Assembly (NCBI GenBank): GCA_037102815.1
Contig: BTPP01000003.1
Location: 372,001-436,000 of the forward strand
Direction of reading: 5' to 3'
Source of the DNA: Neurospora intermedia
Taxonomy: Eukaryota; Ascomycota; Sordariomycetes; Sordariales; Sordariaceae
DNA: 64,000 bases
The notes under the pieces were generated by a model. It searched no databases. It saw only the letters and a program-made list of their open reading frames with translations, and was not told the origin of the DNA. The position numbers and the translations under genes are program-made. Below, piece by piece: positions 31,894-45,421 of the stretch. How positions within the stretch are numbered: the stretch's first letter is position 1; each line of letters starts with the position of its first letter.

Positions 31894-33414
31894 CGTGTCA
31901 ATGTACTTGCTCACTGCTCACTAAGCTTTCACCACGATCGAAACGATACTCGCTGAAACATCCAAAAACAAGGGGTTGTGATCTGTATGTATCGGTGCTG
32001 TCGACGTTGCCGTGGTTGATAGCTCCTAGGGGCGATGCTGAGCTGAAGACGCGCCGGTTGATTTGTGGAGGTGGAGATTGGATGAAGCTACTCAGACCTG
32101 AAGAGTATTAACACCGTCTATAACGAATAGGTAAGGCGAGGTGAGGCCGGTGTAAATAGTTCGGGTTACATGTAACAGAAGTGAAGGATGAGTTGACAAA
32201 AGTAAGCCACAACACCGACCCCCCCTCACGCGGGGGTGGACTGCTCTTGTATAAGTGATAACGGCCAAGCCAATGGCGGGTACCCTGAAGCGGTTTGGTG
32301 AGAAATGGGAAGCTGCAAGGGGACCCGAGGTCCTACCTAGCCATCCGAGAACAGATAGCGTCCAGGATAAGCAGTTACACTTCTTCAATTGGACTAAGCT
32401 TTATCTCCCTATCGGCGTTTTTGGTTAAGCGTGGACAAAGAGTGCCATTCGGACATTGTTCCTGTTAATCTTCCCCGCGTTTGAGGTCACACGTGTGGTA
32501 TGTTTGGTCACTGGTCACCGGTGCCTACCTCTAGGTGTCATCCAGGTGTTAAGCTGTCCCTCACGGACCCAGCGTATCTTTTCCCTTCAAGATTCCTGGC
32601 TCTTGCCGAACGAATTGTTGCACTACAGAAGTGCTCACCGTGGGGAGAAATCAGACCGATCATAATCCTAGATACTTGCCTCTAGATAGTATTACATAAA
32701 TGAATTCAGATAATCTGTTTACCTCGAAAAGTATTTCATTGTCGTGAATTATCATCCAATTGTTTTGTCTGCTCAAAAGCTGACGGTGGGTGAGTGCTTA
32801 AGCCGTCCTAAGCCGAGACCTCCGCGTTGGCGAGCCTGTACTTAAGCAGACCGATACCGGGCATAGTATCACTGCCGTAGCTCAGTCAACTAACTTCCGG
32901 GGTTGATTAGCATGACAAGAATAAGAAGACTCCATACCGCTCATCTGTGCATGGCGGAATCTCCAGAAATTATGGTATAACGTAGCTGACATCTCAGTCT
33001 GCCCAAAATAGCACTCGCCACCCGACGGATCCAAACCACCAATTAAACTGTAGCTTCCGTACGTAAACGTTCTGTATTCTTCACCCAGTATGATGCCTGC
33101 CAACACCACTGTAGATGCAATAACAAATTGACCTGGCCGCTCTTGCCTTGACGATATAGAAGAATGTGAAGAGAACCAAGACCCCAAGGGGCAAGTTCTC
33201 TCACACTGGGCAACGAAACATCAAAGATATAGGACCAAAACCTCAAACCCTCAAGACATCACCCCTATCCGTTCTCCTCCTCTTGCATGCTTTCCTATCT
33301 TCCATTCGACGAGACACCATGAATATGTCCTGTCTCAGCACATGTCAAAGATATCTATCTCTGAAAGGATCCGTGGGTTGTGCTAGATCCTTGCGACAAC
33401 AACCGCCTAGCGAC
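31894..33414. other. 1.5-kb spacer between amidase start and Cac2 stop
   Basis: Contains the amidase promoter. The piece 32790-32920 has short stretches that recall 5S rRNA (GTACTTAAGC) and a tRNA start (GCCGTAGCTCAGT), but neither can be extended into a gene (see rejected items). No coding region supported. Confidence 0.5.
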
Positions 33415-35829
33415 CTACGCTTTAGCCACGTCGCTGTTACTGGACCCGTTAGTTGTAGACGATGCCCCTCCGCTGACCAAGGTAGGCGCAATGCGTCTCC
33501 GTTTGGGTTGTTGGCTATTCTCCGCGTTATTCGCCTCGCGAGAATCGCTTGACTCCCTCTTCAAGCTAGTGGAGCCAGCACCACCGCTCGAGCTCTGCGG
33601 CGTCTCAGGAGGGGTCACAACGGGCAAGCCCGTGACCTTGCCCGAATTGGTGGCGGTGATGCTTGGCACTTGGCCAGAAATAAGCGGTGGGTTGCTCATA
33701 ACCCCGCCCTGTGATGTAGAAGCTTGAGTAATGGCAGAACTAGTCGAGTTGGATCGTGCCGGTGAAGGGGGAGGCGGGTTCACGAAAGAAGCAGCTGTAG
33801 GTGGCGAAGGCGCCGTAAAAGAGCTCGCAGAGTCCCTATGGCGATGGTTGGTACCGTTGAGAAACGGGGATGGAGGAGCAAACACCCCCGAGGGATTGGG
33901 AAGAGACGTGTTCTGGTTCGACGTGGCTCCTCCAGAGGACAGTGAATGTCGTGGACCAATTTCTCCAGTATACGGTGTACCCAACTCTCCAGGCAAAAAG
34001 GACAGGGTGGAACAGAACCCGTCCGACGAGGATATCAACAGCGTCAAACCATCAGTCGACCTGCAACTTGTATTAGTTTGCGAATGCTCAAGGAAGCAAA
34101 AGGAATAACTTACCAGGTAAGGTCCGTAAAAGTGGCGCAGTGCAAGTTGCTCACAACGCAAATAGGCGTGTGTTGCTGGGTGTCGTACAGAAGCACTGAG
34201 TCTTGGGTGGCTACAGCGTAGACCATCCGATACGGGAGCGCGAACGCCGACTTCGGTCCAGGGCTCTGCACTGACGCCTCCGTCGATCCTGAAACCGAAC
34301 TTTCGGTGGGCACTGGAGGAGGTGGTGGCTCCATCACGGACGGAGCTGTTGAGGGCTTTGCTAATGGTTCAGGCAGTGAAGGTATCGGCTCCTCGGCTGA
34401 TGAAGTATCAATGGTGATGTGTTTGGTGACGGGCGGTGACTGTCTCAAGGTGTAGATGATGGGGGAGCATCTGACGGCGACAGACGGCTTCTTGTGTCCG
34501 GGTAAATGGGCAATGGGTGGTTTGTTGATGCCACCTCGCGTGTATATGTATACCGTATTAATGACCTCGTACGAAGGTTTCCCGCCATCCACCTGATGCT
34601 GAGTCTGATATTGACCAGCAGGTGTCAGGAGCAAACTTCCGTCAGGTGTGAAGGTCAGTCTCCGGAAAAATGAAGTTAGAGTCTCATTAGCATAAAGGCT
34701 CGCATTCTTCATGCCCAGGCCGTAGCTTGAAGAGTGCGGTTTGGGAGAAGCCTCGATAGGCATAACAGCTGGCAAAGGCATGGACGGTGCGGGCGACACT
34801 GATCGCCTGGACGAGAACGACGATCTCCGGCTATGGCTGATGACACTGGGAGGATTCATAGGCAGGGCCATCGAAGTGGGAGTACCCGGGATGGAAGGGT
34901 TTGGGGATCCAGCAACAGCACTGGGATCCAGGGATGTAAAAGCTTGCCGGTTACCGAACTCGGGCGGAGCTGGGCTGTGTGAGGATATCCTGCGAGGAGG
35001 AAGATCTGTTTTGGCGTGGCTGGCAATCTTTGGTGGCTTGTCGTCGTGGTTGTTGGCGAGGGTGTACTGGCCATCCTTGGTCCTGAGCGAGTAGATATGT
35101 ACCGATCGATCGGAAGATTGTGTCGCGATGTACTCGTTCAGAGGATCCCACGTAACGCCCTGGACGTAGTGGCTATGTTCGGCAATCTGGCGCACGAGTG
35201 TGCCCGTCGAAGCGTTGTAGATGCGCGCAACGTTGTCCATGCTGCCGATGATGAAAAAGGCAGCATCCGGGGACCAGGCAAGATCATATATCTCTGTGCC
35301 CAGGGACCGGCACATGTGCTTTGTCCTCCATGTTTCCTTGTCTTCGAGGCCTTCGTTTCCGAACGTCGCGTGGTGAGTGTCTGATGGAACCCACAAGATG
35401 ACATTGCCGTCATCTCCAGCAGAGGCAAGGAGTTCACCTGAAAGGGGCCTTGTTAGTACGCGAAGAAGCGAGCTAAGGGATCCGGAGAGCTGGTGGCATG
35501 CCACGAGGGCAAGGGAAACGTACCTTTGGGGGCCCAGCGAACGACGTTGACTGCTTGTGTATGTTTGGACAGGGTTGCCAGGTACTCGACCCTACGATTC
35601 TCGCCATCCTCCTCTATTCTCCATAGCTGTCGCAATCATAACAATCAGTATGGGTCCAAAAAAAAACATGGACGCAAGGGCGGGACAGGGTAGATTGCAT
35701 TACTCGAACATTGTTGTCTCCGGCGGCGGTAGCTAAGCGGCCCTTGCCTCCGGGCTCGAAATGGGCAGAGTAGATGGGGTACGGATTGTTTTCGTGGTGC
35801 CAGTTGATGATTAACGGAGTGGCTTTCAT
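33415..35829 (-). CDS. cac-2: Chromatin assembly factor 1 subunit B (Cac2/p60)
   Basis: Four exons (35829-35704, 35626-35524, 35437-34114, 34060-33415) give 732 residues. The start MKATPLIINWHHEN followed by PIYSAHFEP is the family N-terminus. WD repeats follow: [116 protein letters not shown], and CATFTDLTWSTDGLTLLISSSDGFCS. CAF-1 loads newly made H3-H4 behind the replication fork through PCNA. A 110-residue Ser/Pro-rich loop sits between the fourth and fifth repeats, and the C-terminal 215 residues are Ser/Pro/Thr-rich with a basic KRRR segment (possible nuclear signal). An in-frame ATG at 35958 would add 43 residues; orthologues begin at the second Met, so 35829 is preferred. Confidence 0.93.
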
Positions 35830-38800
35830 TGTGGCATATAGTCGGTTGGAGCACGAGACGGGTGGGTTGACGAAAGGTGAAGGACGGAAAAGTGGTGGTG
35901 AGAAAGGCGCAAGTGTTGCCGGGTCAAGTGGAATTATTTCAATCGGCAACGGCACCACTTTCTGGGGAAGGTCTGGGGTTTCTGATCGGTCTGGGGTTCC
36001 GTCCCGCCGTTGGCTCGGCGATGAAATGCCTGTCGTGAGAAGTGCGGCAGCCGTGCAAGTGCCCTGCGCTGTGCTATGGGCTCGAGGATAGCAGATCCAG
36101 CAGGTCTAGCAGCTGCAGATGAGGCGGGTGGAAATAACAATGAGAAGGCTTCGATTTTCCGATGGATGGTGAGGAGCCTGGGAGCACAATCGATTGGTAG
36201 GTCTTTGGTCAATTGAACTGACCGGAAAATCAATCGTCGTAATTCTGATGAAGGGAATCGCAAGAGGACATGGGGATGCGGGCGGGATATGTGAAGCAAG
36301 TTCTTAAATACCATCAAGAAAGAATTCGAGGTTTGGGTGGGTGGAATAGCTCCCGTTGAGGTCGGCTTGTTCCACGAGGCCTGTGCGGAGCTAGGTACCT
36401 AGCTCAGGGCGTTGATATTGTTTGGTTGGATTGGATGTCCGCGCAGTTGACTGGAACCTTGAAGGGCGGCGCCGCTCAGTTGCCAGAAATACGCCCTGGC
36501 GGGACGGGACTGGGCAAGGAGGAAGCTAGGTAGGTACCTAAATTGCTAGTACACTGCACGGCATACCAGGTGTCGGGCGAGTCGAGGTACTGTAGTCGAT
36601 CTTGGCACTCAGGTACTTCTCCTAATGACAGTCAGTGACTGACTTGTCCGAAGTTGATGCCATTCACAGTACATGTGACGATGAGCGACAATACTTCGTT
36701 AGCAGCAAAGAACTTGTTTGTTCGCGTCCCAGGAAGGGTTGAACTTGTTGAAGACTGCGTTAATTGAATAACGTAAGACCTGCCACCTTCTACCACCTGC
36801 CTCCAAAGAGAAGAGGTGAAGAAGGACGGGAACCTTCCCTCCATGTGATCTGAGTGCAGCAGCTGCATTGCACTTGCCCGACAGTTGGCGCTGGCAACCC
36901 GCCTTGATGTTCAAGACCCACCTTGCACGATGGCTTTCACTTCATTGCGGGAGAACTGAAAGAGCCCAGGTGCCCGCACTGGCGGTCATCGAACAAATCG
37001 ACCAGCTCCCAACCACAAAAACCTGGAACCGTATTCTGCCCGCTCCTCCACCTACCTCGCTCCTGGGGCTACATGCCTCAACTATCAAGTCTCGGCAGCC
37101 ACTCTACCTATGTACAAGACTCCTGTCGACAGCCACGATTCACGCTTAGCCAATCAAATGGAGATTGCCTCTTCCCGGCGCCGGGACATTGGTCCCGAAC
37201 TGTGACACCGCCATGAACGGGAGGCAAGACCTGAGCGGATGATACATCGACCAAATTTCCAGAATAAACACACCAAGGATCGAGATCAGAGTTCTGGGTG
37301 TTCTGCAGTCGATCTTGTCTCCTAAAAGTGACACCATACGCGACCTCCCAAAGTCCAATCAACCAAGTGAACACAACCATGAGCTCAATGACCCTAAATC
37401 TGGAAAGAACAAGAGATCTGCTTACAGTTTCCAGTTCGTCCTCCACCTGGTTGAGCTGGGCTTACCGCGTCTGCCCGACAACCAACTTGCGACACCGAGA
37501 GAGCACCACATAGGCCCGACTGCTCTTCATAGTGTACTATCAGGACTCAACATTCAAGAATTTTGAGATCCTCTCTTATGGCTCAGATTTCGATGACCGT
37601 TATCGAGAGATCAGGATGCGGCTAGTGTCTGATACAATCGCATCTGTTCCCCATTTTTCCTGGTTGTGGAGAGTTCAAATATGAGCACCCCGATGGACTA
37701 TACTCTCGGGTTGAGGACGACAGTGGTTCCGAGTCCAAAAGTTGAGCCAGCCCGATTTGCACCCGAATCTTTTAGTGACTCTGCGTTTTCATCAGTCAGC
37801 ACCGCCCGTTTTCTCTTCGACATCCCAACAGCTTTTTCCTAACACCCTTAGGTAATCCACCAAAGGATTACCAAATGAAACAACTTGGAAAAGACCGTGC
37901 AACCATAACGACCCAAGCTAGTGCTTTACACTACAGAAAGCCACAAAGCCCCCACCAGCAACGACAATGGATAAGACGGTGACGATGGTGAGGGGAAGAC
38001 TGACAAAGAGTTATCGGTAAAGCAAAGAGGTCATCAAGTCATCGACTTACCACTTTACTGCCTTTACTCTATGGAGGCTGCTCGGTTGTTCAGTTACGGC
38101 CCCTTACACACACCTCCTCTGACGTAGCGTTGTGGTGCAGTTATGCTTTCACAGCTCGAGTCAACATTGTTTGAGCTGGTGTACAAGTCCATCCCCAACT
38201 TCCGAGTCTCATCGACTTGGCCTTGACATTCATCTGTTTGGTTGAAGAGGCTATCTTCCAGGATGGTCGTCTTACTTCGAAACCAATCTTGCATGCTGTC
38301 TTACTTGATGGCTTCCCCAAGGTGCTGCGGTAATCAAATTTCCCGGCTTGTTTAGGCTCAACACTGCGAATGGATTTCTCAAAGATCATGATCCAAGCAG
38401 CTTGGCCCAGCTCAAAGCTGGTGCCGAAATTTGTCCAAGTGAGAGCCAATGCGTGGGAATTCACAAGGGCCGTCGGGATCGGTCTTGTACTTCTCCCTGA
38501 GCCGTGCATTATTTGATTGGTTTTCGTGTGGACGCCACGACCGCTGCCGAACGGGTCTGATGAGTTCAGGTTGTTGGTCATGGAGACTTTTGGCGCATTG
38601 AATGTCTTTCGCGCCTATTCGAGAAATTGGCGATGGTTGCGGCAGTTGTCGTGTGCGAACACCCAAAAGTCCGAAGCTCAGGCAAATGTGAAGTGTGGGT
38701 GAAAGAAGACCAAAAAAAAAAAAGAAGAAAAGGAAACTTTACACACGGATATCACAACAGTCTTTGATCACGAGAACGTCTCAGGTGCTGTCGCACAGCT

Positions 38801-40564
38801 CTTCTAGTCAATAACTCGGTCATTATATGTTGACGAAGGTTCAGCAATGACAGCTTCGTATCTTCACGGTTTCGAAGACTCTTGCACATAGAAGCTGAAT
38901 ACGCCGACTTTATGGACAACCTGGACAATACAGAGGCGGGTTGCCGGATATCCGCCAAGCCAAAATTGAGGATGACGATGTCAAGTCCGCATCATTGCAG
39001 AATGGCGTATCGCAGCGGTACGTACCTAGCCGATCGGGCTAAAAAGATCAAGCGTCGTAGCATTTTCCGGTGCTGGAGGCTTACCAGGTGTCTTTTGTCC
39101 CGACAGCAACAACTATACATGTACCTACCTAGTGCACACAGAGGTAGTACGGCTGCATATCACTTCCAGTTTGCCCCTGGGCCCTTTCCATATATCAGAC
39201 AATACACTAAACCCAAGCTGAAATCCGGGGCGGCTTGCTCCCCGAGTGAGTCACATCAGATATTTCTCCTGCCTTTCTAGGTGTAGAGGCAGGTTCGAGT
39301 CGATACCAAGCTTGGCAATCCGTCCTCCTATCAACGTTGCGTTGAAGGCATGGAGGTGACGGGACGTACGGCGTACCTAGCAGCATCTACTATGCAGTAT
39401 ATGCATGCAGTATGGAGTATGCGGTGTACCTACTATGGTGATATGGGTAAGTTTAACCCGTGGGCCAGGTCGTTGACCACACAGTGCTCACGAAGCGTTG
39501 GCTGTGGTGGCCCGTGCCAGGTACGTGACAAGGGGGTTTTACTTTGGCTCGCAACCGCAGTACTGCGTACAACCACTACATACATGTAGGAGTAAAGGTG
39601 GTTTGAATCGATGGGGTATAGTGCCGGCTGTCAGACTGTATGCAAGTGCATGAGAATGTGAGCAGTCTGTCCGTTATCTCGCACCCCCCTTCAGCCCAGG
39701 CTCTCGACAAGTTCGCCATGTGAGTCAAGACAACAATATCATTTCCATCTCCCACCCGAACGGCGACGGATGAACCCAATGCTGATGGCTACCGTTGCAC
39801 GATCATCTTACATCCAGCACACTGCGGGGTTCGTTGCATTCAGAACGGAAGGGTGTGTCTCGATCTGTCCAAAAGACCCTTATGCTGACAGGGCGCCAGC
39901 CAACTCCTGTCTGATGAACATGTAAAAAGTCGGGGTTCTCAAGTTTGTGCATACCTTAGTTAGCTTCGTATCAATGGGTTAGCGCTTGTGTGGCGTTAGC
40001 TGTCTTTGCTGGCTTACACAAGCAGACGGCAACCTCAAGACCCGAATCCTCCGGCCTTCTGGGTCTGGGTGGAACCCCTGTATTACATATTGATAAGTAG
40101 CAGATTGGGCCAATCTTCGAGCGTCAATTGGAGGATTGGCCGCTTTCAACTTTTTTTTTTAAACCACACCCCTCCCTCTTCAGAGAGGTGTCCGTCTAGA
40201 TAGACAAGAAGTATCTAAGTAGCTGACCGCTCTCTTTTTTTTTTTTTCTTGGTCTTTTCTCGAGTATCCTCTTCTGCCTTTCTGTGTTCTTTTTCGTTTC
40301 CTTTTCTCCCCTTACCCAGCTCTGGTGGATGGTTGAGAATACCTCAACGCTGAGCTCAGGTCCCAACCCTCCCCCCTTCGCCAACATCTTGCCAGTTTGG
40401 TTGTCGGTTTTTCTTTCTCTCCGACAACAAAGAAAGCGAGGGGCGCTGGCGCGAGACACAACGCGCTCGAGATCCGGTCAAAAAGCCTATTGACCGTGTC
40501 GCCAACCAGACGCGTTACCGAAGTTTGGCGTGATCTTGTACAAGGCCACAAGATCTAACTGGCC
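35830..40564. other. 4.7-kb gene-poor region upstream of the ABC transporter
   Basis: Between the Cac2 5' end and the ABC transporter start. Only overlapping frames under 150 codons occur (for example 38141-38581 minus), with no resemblance to known families and no consistent splice-linked frame. Landmarks are a perfect 18-bp palindrome with GGTACC at its centre (36388-36405), GGTAGGTACCT near 36528, a short A tract at 38713-38724, a TATGCAGTAT-type cluster at 39390-39420, and pyrimidine or T tracts at 40150-40160 and 40236-40249 in the ABC transporter leader. A non-coding RNA or a fast-evolving gene cannot be excluded. Confidence 0.5.
36388..36405. repeat. Perfect 18-bp palindrome
   Basis: GAGCTAGGTACCTAGCTC reads the same on both strands. 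It belongs to a set of TACCTAGGTA/GGTAGGTACC-like sequences seen in several spacers here (5755-5773, 27998-28009, 36525-36538). Confidence 0.85.
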
Positions 40565-43500
40565 ATGTCTCGCAATGAATCCCGTTTTGCAGTGGTCGTG
40601 ACCGGCCTTGCCCTCGTTGGCCTCGGCTCCTTGCCTGCTGTGTCCGGGTTCGTCCAACGGTTTAGAAAGCGCGAGGCACGACAAGAAGTGCTCTACGAAG
40701 ATGCCGACGGAAAGGCGACCGTCGAGTCGCAAAGAGCCTACTCGGCCAAGATCCCAAAGGCGGTGATTTTGCTCTCTGCCACCGCCGGTTTTGCCCTCTC
40801 TATCGCCATTGCACTGTTGTCGACAAGTAAAAAGGCCAGTTCGGTGAACGACTGGCTGTCTACTGGAGCATGGGTACAGTCTTGTCCTTCCTGAATTTGT
40901 TTTTTTGCCCAAGATAGCTGACTTTGGGTTGTAGGCCCTACTACTGTTCCAGGCTATCACAATAGCCTCCTGCAGAAAGTCGGTGCAGGCCTTTGATCTC
41001 GGCATTTACGCGTTTCTGTCCTCCGCAGTGCTGAGTGCCATTCTGTTTGTCCAGGGTGCTGATGCTTCGGAATCTCTCTGGGATCACAATCGCACCCTGT
41101 TTGTCCTCCGTGCCGTCGAGCTGGCACTGGCCGGAACCCTTGCGGTTTCCAGTTTATCCATTCCAAGGAGGCCCGACGTCTATATCGATGGAGAGCCCGT
41201 TGATAGGATGTATACCGTGTCAGCTATCAGCCGCTTCACGTACGCCTGGCCCAGCAAGCTCCTGGATCTTGCTGTTAAAAAGAAGGATCTCGACTTGACC
41301 GACCTCAACAGGCCCGACCACTTTTGCCGAGCTGCAGACACTTCAGCCGATTGGAAGCGACGCAACTACCGCCATAACCTTTGGCTTTCCGTGATTCTTG
41401 CCCACAAGAAGGCCTTCTCCTTGCAGTGGGCTTTGACACTCTGCACGGCCTTTTTGAACTTCTCCCCCCAGTGGGTGATTCTGCAACTCTTGCGCATCTT
41501 GGAGAATCCCCAGGTTGGCAGCAGCTACGGGTTCGGTGTCTGGTACTGGGTCTTCTTCCTCGGCGTGGCCATGATTGCCCAGTCATGGGTGGAAGCCTAT
41601 GTGTTCTGGCTTTCGTGGTCTGAACTTGCCATCCCCATTCGCGCTCAACTCTCTGCACTCATCTTTGAAAAGTCCATGCGGAAGAAGGACGTCAAGGGTG
41701 CCGGAAAGGCCAAGGAGAAGGAGAAGACCACTGAGTCAGGCGAGCCTCCTGTCGTTGGGCCGACAGGAGAGGGAACGCCAGCCGATGCGCCGCCAGCTGA
41801 GCCAGAGGCTGAGGCTGAGGATGATTCTGATGAGCTTAAGAAGGGCAAGCAGAACACGGTGAATCTGATTGGCGTTGATGCGAAGCGTGTCTCGGATTTT
41901 TCTACCTACCAGAACATGTTCCCTGGCAGTCTTTTCAAGCTCATTGTTTCACTGACCTTCTTAACCCACCTTCTGGGCTGGAAGGCTCTTCTGGCGGGCT
42001 TCTCCGCCATGCTTGCCATTATGCCAGTGAACGTCCACTTCTCCAAGAAATATGCCGCCGCTCAGGATAAACTGATGAAGGTCAGAGACGAGAAGATGGC
42101 GGTCGTTACCGAAGCCCTCCAGGGTATCAGGCAGATCAAGTTCTCTGCTCTGGAGCCAGAGTGGGAAAACAAGATCGGCTCAGTCCGAGACAGGGAACTT
42201 GGTGCGGTCTGGAGTGTGTTCATGGCCGACACAGCCCTCCTTGCCTGTTGGGTCACGAGTCCTATCTTGCTTTCGGCTATATCTTTGGCTGTCTATGCCG
42301 CTTTGAACGGTGTCCTGACGCCATCTGTTGCCTTTGTCAGTCTTGGTGTCTTTAGAGGTCTCGAAGTAACGCTGTCGGTAATTCCTGAGCTTACAACTGA
42401 TCTGCTGGATGCGTGGATTTCGATCAAGCGTATGCAGGAATATCTGGACTCTTCCGAGGTGACAGTCGTCTCGGAGGATGCTGAAGAGGTCTCGTTCCAA
42501 AACGCGTCCATTGCCTGGCCTTCGGATGAGGATATCAAAGAGGAGGACAGATTCGTTCTTCGCAATATCAGTGTCACATTCCCGAAAGGGGAGCTATCGG
42601 TCATCTCCGGCAAGACAGGAACAGGAAAGAGCTTACTGCTGTCCGCTATTCTTGGCGAGGTTGATGTCCTTGAGGGTAAATTGTTTATACCCAAGGCCCC
42701 TTCACTGGCTGATCGCCACGATGACAAGGCCAACAAGGACAACTGGATCATCCCTTCGGCCATCGCCTACGTAGCCCAGATTCCCTGGATCGAGAACGCA
42801 ACCATCAAGGAGAATATCCTCTTTGGACTGCCTTTCGATGAAGAGCGCTACAAGAAGACCATTGAAGTTTGCGCACTGAAGAAGGATTTGCAAATGCTCT
42901 CCGATGGCGAAAATACGGAAATCGGCCAAAACGGTATCAACCTAAGCGGTGGCCAGAAATGGCGCATCACACTGGCTAGAGCCATCTATTCCCGCGCCGG
43001 TATTCTTGTCCTTGACGATATCTTCTCGGCCGTGGATGCTCACGTCGGCCGCCACATCTTTGACAAGTGCCTTAACGGTGTTCTGGCCACTGGCCGCACA
43101 CGAATTCTTGTTACCCACCATGTTGCCCTCTGCGCGCCCAAGACCAAGTACCTTGTGGAGCTTGGCGATGGCCGTGTGTTGGAGGCCGGTTCGGTTGACA
43201 AGCTGCGCGAAGCAGGGATTTTGGATCAGATCAAGCGTCTTGAAGAGTCCCCCGAGGAAATCGAAGCCGACGAACAAGCCGACACTGCTGTGAACTCCGA
43301 TGATTCTGTTGATGGCGATGGACAACAGGCCGAGGCAGATGCTAACGCTCTGAAGAAGGTCAACTCTAAGACTGCCGCTCGCAAGTTTGTTGAGGACGAG
43401 GGACGCGAAAAGGGAGCTGTCAAAAAGCAGATTTATTACCAATATCTGCAGGCCAGTGGAGGTTGGAGTTACTGGACCATCGCTCTCATGATTTTCCTTG

Positions 43501-45421
43501 TCGTCCAGGCGTTCAGTATTGGGCGTTCATGGTGGCTCAAAATTTGGACAGCGGATTCCGATGAGCAAGCCTTTGGCAGTCAGCATTTCCCCAGTGCTAC
43601 GATAGAGCAAGACTTTGCCTATGGCACCGGCATTCAGCAGACGTCTTTCCACACGATGGCTGCTCCATCCATCACCAGCCATAACAGCCTCACATACTAC
43701 CTCAGCATCTACGTACTTCTGGCCCTCATCTCATCCATCGTCGGTACACTCAAGTTCCTCTACGTCTACATCGGCTCCATCCGCGCAAGCAGGGGCCTGT
43801 TCCAGAAACTTAACTTCACCATCCTTCGCGCCCCCATTCGCTGGCTTGATACCGTTCCTGTCGGGCGCATTTTGAATCGCTTCACGTCAGACTTTAACAT
43901 TATCGACTCGCAAATGGCCAACTCGGTCAGCTTTGGTATGAATTCCTTTTTGAACCTGCTTGGTGTCATTGTTGCAGGCCTCTTTGTCTCCCCGTACATT
44001 GTCCTGCTTGCTGGTATCCTGTTGTTCATCTGCCTTTACTATGCGATCCGGTATCTCGACGGCGCTCGTCCGGTGAAGCGGCTGGAAAGCACTACCAAGT
44101 CACCCGTGTTCGAGCAGTTCGGCTCCGCTCTCTCTGGCGTTGCCACCATTCGCGGTTTCGACAAGTCAGAGGGTTATATCAAGCGCATGTATCGCAAGGT
44201 GGATGAGTATTCCATGGCGACATGGCATCTCTGGCTTTTCAACAGATGGATGGGCTGGAGAATGTCGCTTGTGGGCTCTTTCTTTGCCTCCTTCGTCGCT
44301 ATCCTTATTTTGGTCACCCCTGGCATCGACTCGGCTCTGGCTGGCTTCGCGCTCGCTTTCGCTCTAGAGTTCTCCAACTGCGTCATGTGGACGATTCGTC
44401 TGTATGCCAACGTTGAGCTGAACATGAACGCCGCCGAGAGAATTGTCGAGGTAGGTTTTAAACTTACTGTCTTCTACCTGACCCCCTGCTCTTTTTACTA
44501 ACAAATCCTGTTTAGTACGCCTCCCTTCCTACCGAGTCCCTTGAGGGCATCAGCCCTCCCGCCGCGTGGCCCACCGATGGCCGCATCGAAGTCAAGGACC
44601 TCGTCGTCAGCTACGCCCCCGACCTCCCTCCTGTCCTCAAGGGCGTTACCTTCAGTATTAACCGCAACGAGCGCATCGGCGTTGTCGGCCGCACCGGCGC
44701 TGGAAAATCCTCGCTCACCCTTGCCCTCTTCCGCTTTATCGAGGCTAGCTCCGGCAGCATTCATATCGATGGCATCGACATCTCCACCATCAAGCTTCAC
44801 GACCTGCGCTCTCGCCTGGCCATCATCCCGCAGGACCCCGTCCTCTTCTCCGGCACCGTACGCTCCAACCTCGACCCGTTTAACCACCAGACCGATGCCG
44901 AGCTGCGCGAGTCCCTTGAGCGCGTTCACCTCGTCGGCGACAGTAATTCCAATTCCGGGAGCGCCACCCCTGCACCAGAGGCCTCATCGTCCTCGGCCAC
45001 CGGAGGCATCCAGAACAAGAACACCAATATCTTCCAGAACCTGGATTCCCAGATCTCTGAAGGCGGTCTCAACTTGTCTCAGGGCCAGCGCCAGCTGCTC
45101 TGCCTTGCGCGCGCCATCGTCTCGAGGCCGAGAGTTATGGTCCTGGACGAGGCCACCTCGGCGGTGGATATGCACACGGATGCGTTGATTCAGCGGTCTA
45201 TTCGCGAAGAGTTCACTGATGCAACGCTGCTCGTTATCGCTCACCGTTTGAGCACGATTGCTGATTTCGATCGCATTTTGGTGCTGAGCGATGGCAAGGT
45301 TGCCGAGTTCGGGACGCCGAGGGAGCTGTGGGAGAAGGATGGTGGGAGTGGAGTGTTTAGGGGGATGTGTGAAGAGAGTGGTGAGAAGGAGAAGTTGAAG
45401 GATATTGTTTTTGGGAAATAA
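40565..45421 (+). CDS. ABCC-type (MRP-like) ABC transporter
   Basis: Exons 40565-40873, 40935-44450 and 44516-45421 give 1576 residues. Order: an N-terminal set of four or five membrane helices ([75 protein letters not shown]), membrane domain 1, nucleotide-binding domain 1 (Walker [13 protein letters not shown], signature LSGGQKWR, Walker [13 protein letters not shown]), membrane domain 2, and domain 2 ([31 protein letters not shown]). Asp in place of the catalytic Glu in Walker B of domain 1 is normal for the ABCC subfamily and leaves one active site. ABCC pumps export glutathione conjugates, metal complexes or toxins, often into the vacuole; substrate unknown. Domain 2 has a 45-residue low-complexity insert ([18 protein letters not shown]) between Q-loop and signature. 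Membrane domain 1 has an acidic insert with many Glu and Pro. Confidence 0.93.

Noticed and set aside
32796-32870. Possible dispersed 5S rRNA gene or fragment
   Set aside because: Shares only short words such as GTACTTAAGC; the rest of the 120-base fold cannot be aligned.
32874-32935. tRNA-like start GCCGTAGCTCAGT
   Set aside because: No T arm, no matching acceptor 3' strand and no Pol III terminator at the right distance.
38141-38581. 146-codon minus frame
   Set aside because: No family resemblance and no splice-linked continuation; I could not support it.
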